A DNA stretch of 5,820 bases, from contig USLQ01000079.1 of assembly GCA_900555545.1 (NCBI GenBank), forward strand, positions 1 to 5,820, in the 5' to 3' direction. The notes below the pieces were generated by a model. It saw only the letters and a program-made list of their open reading frames with translations, made no database searches and was not told the origin of the DNA. A program made the translations under genes and the position numbers. This stretch comes from an uncultured Oscillospiraceae bacterium. Its GTDB lineage: Bacteria > Bacillota > Clostridia > Oscillospirales > Acutalibacteraceae. This document shows positions 5,764 to 5,820 of the stretch, in pieces. Each line of letters opens with the position of its first letter. Position 1 is the stretch's first letter.

Positions 5764-5765
5764 CA

Positions 5766-5820
5766 TGGAGCAGGTGAGGGGAATCGAACCCCCGTGTTCA
5801 GCTTGGGAAGCTGACATTCT
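5766..5820 (-). tRNA. tRNA-Gly (anticodon CCC), 3' part; 5' end outside the window
   Basis: The minus strand shows the anticodon arm TCAGC-TTCCCAA-GCTGA, with CCC at positions 34-36. It also shows a 4-base variable loop, the T arm GGGGG-TTCGATT-CCCCT, the 3' acceptor strand CACCTGC, discriminator T and an encoded CCA at 5768-5766. About 20 bases, including the 5' acceptor strand (expected GCAGGTG) and most of the D arm, lie beyond the right edge. The arm resembles E. coli glyU, which reads GGG codons. Confidence 0.93.

Larger units (their letters stand above)
5258..5765. other. Gene-free stretch between the lipoprotein gene and the tRNA
   Basis: I see no convincing protein gene here. The part nearest the lipoprotein gene (5258-5480) is AT-rich and holds its leader and promoter signals. 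At 5481-5587 I recognise nothing. The rest holds two minus-strand intrinsic terminators and the foldable segment between them. A minus-strand frame from a TTG at 5712 to 5491 runs straight through the terminator hairpin and is rejected as a gene. Confidence 0.6.

Noticed and set aside
5735..5820. tRNA 3' end as an integration site for a mobile element
   Set aside because: No integrase gene and no second copy of the tRNA 3' end was seen in the window, and the terminator next to the tRNA is intact.
1..5820. CRISPR array or insertion sequence
   Set aside because: No regularly spaced repeats with unique spacers, no transposase frame and no terminal inverted repeats with target duplications were found on either strand.

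Overview
The window looks like chromosomal DNA from a Gram-positive anaerobe of the Clostridia, most likely a gut member of the Oscillospirales/Lachnospirales. The reasons are strong AGGAGG-type ribosome binding sites, low-GC sigma-A-like promoters between genes of medium GC, a clostridial type of AraC regulator, a GPH sugar transporter and a GH78 rhamnosidase. The genus cannot be fixed from this sequence.

Region 1 (about 1-3253, minus strand) is a glycoside-use operon read leftwards. It holds a GPH/MFS_2 sugar symporter (2996 to 1140), a membrane-anchored SGNH/GDSL esterase (1107 to 295) and the first 69 codons of a GH78 alpha-L-rhamnosidase (208 to beyond base 1). The intergenic gaps are 32 and 86 bases and no terminator is visible in them. 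A divergent AraC-family regulator (3254-4468, plus strand) is the likely controller. The two promoters face each other across the same roughly 37 bp (3202-3238) and share an ATTGTA-N10-TACAAT dyad. A plausible working model is that the esterase removes acyl groups outside the membrane, the transporter imports the rhamnoside or oligosaccharide, the rhamnosidase (no export signal seen) cleaves rhamnose in the cytoplasm, and the AraC protein senses the sugar. The substrate is inferred only from the GH78 start. The roughly 205-base leader ahead of the transporter is unusual: it carries a possible 40-codon leader ORF that overlaps the transporter start as ATGA, a 3 x 9-bp tandem repeat just before the ribosome binding site, and a long-range inverted repeat.

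Region 2 (4469-5257) holds a strong hairpin at 4488-4526 between convergent genes, then a minus-strand lipoprotein (5257 to 4601) with an acidic Ser/Thr/Glu/Pro linker and an unrecognised C-terminal domain.

Region 3 (5258-5820) has no convincing protein gene. It contains the lipoprotein promoter and leader, with two small dyads, then a minus-strand intrinsic terminator (5588-5633), a foldable segment of about 73 bases (5647-5719), the intrinsic terminator of a tRNA (5731-5763), and the 3' part of a tRNA-Gly with anticodon CCC (5766 to beyond the window).

The most interesting items are the transporter (two MelB-type cation-site aspartates appear as asparagine, plus a charged tail of about 150 residues), its unusual leader, and the structured segment lying between two terminators. 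None of these is proven to be a new system.
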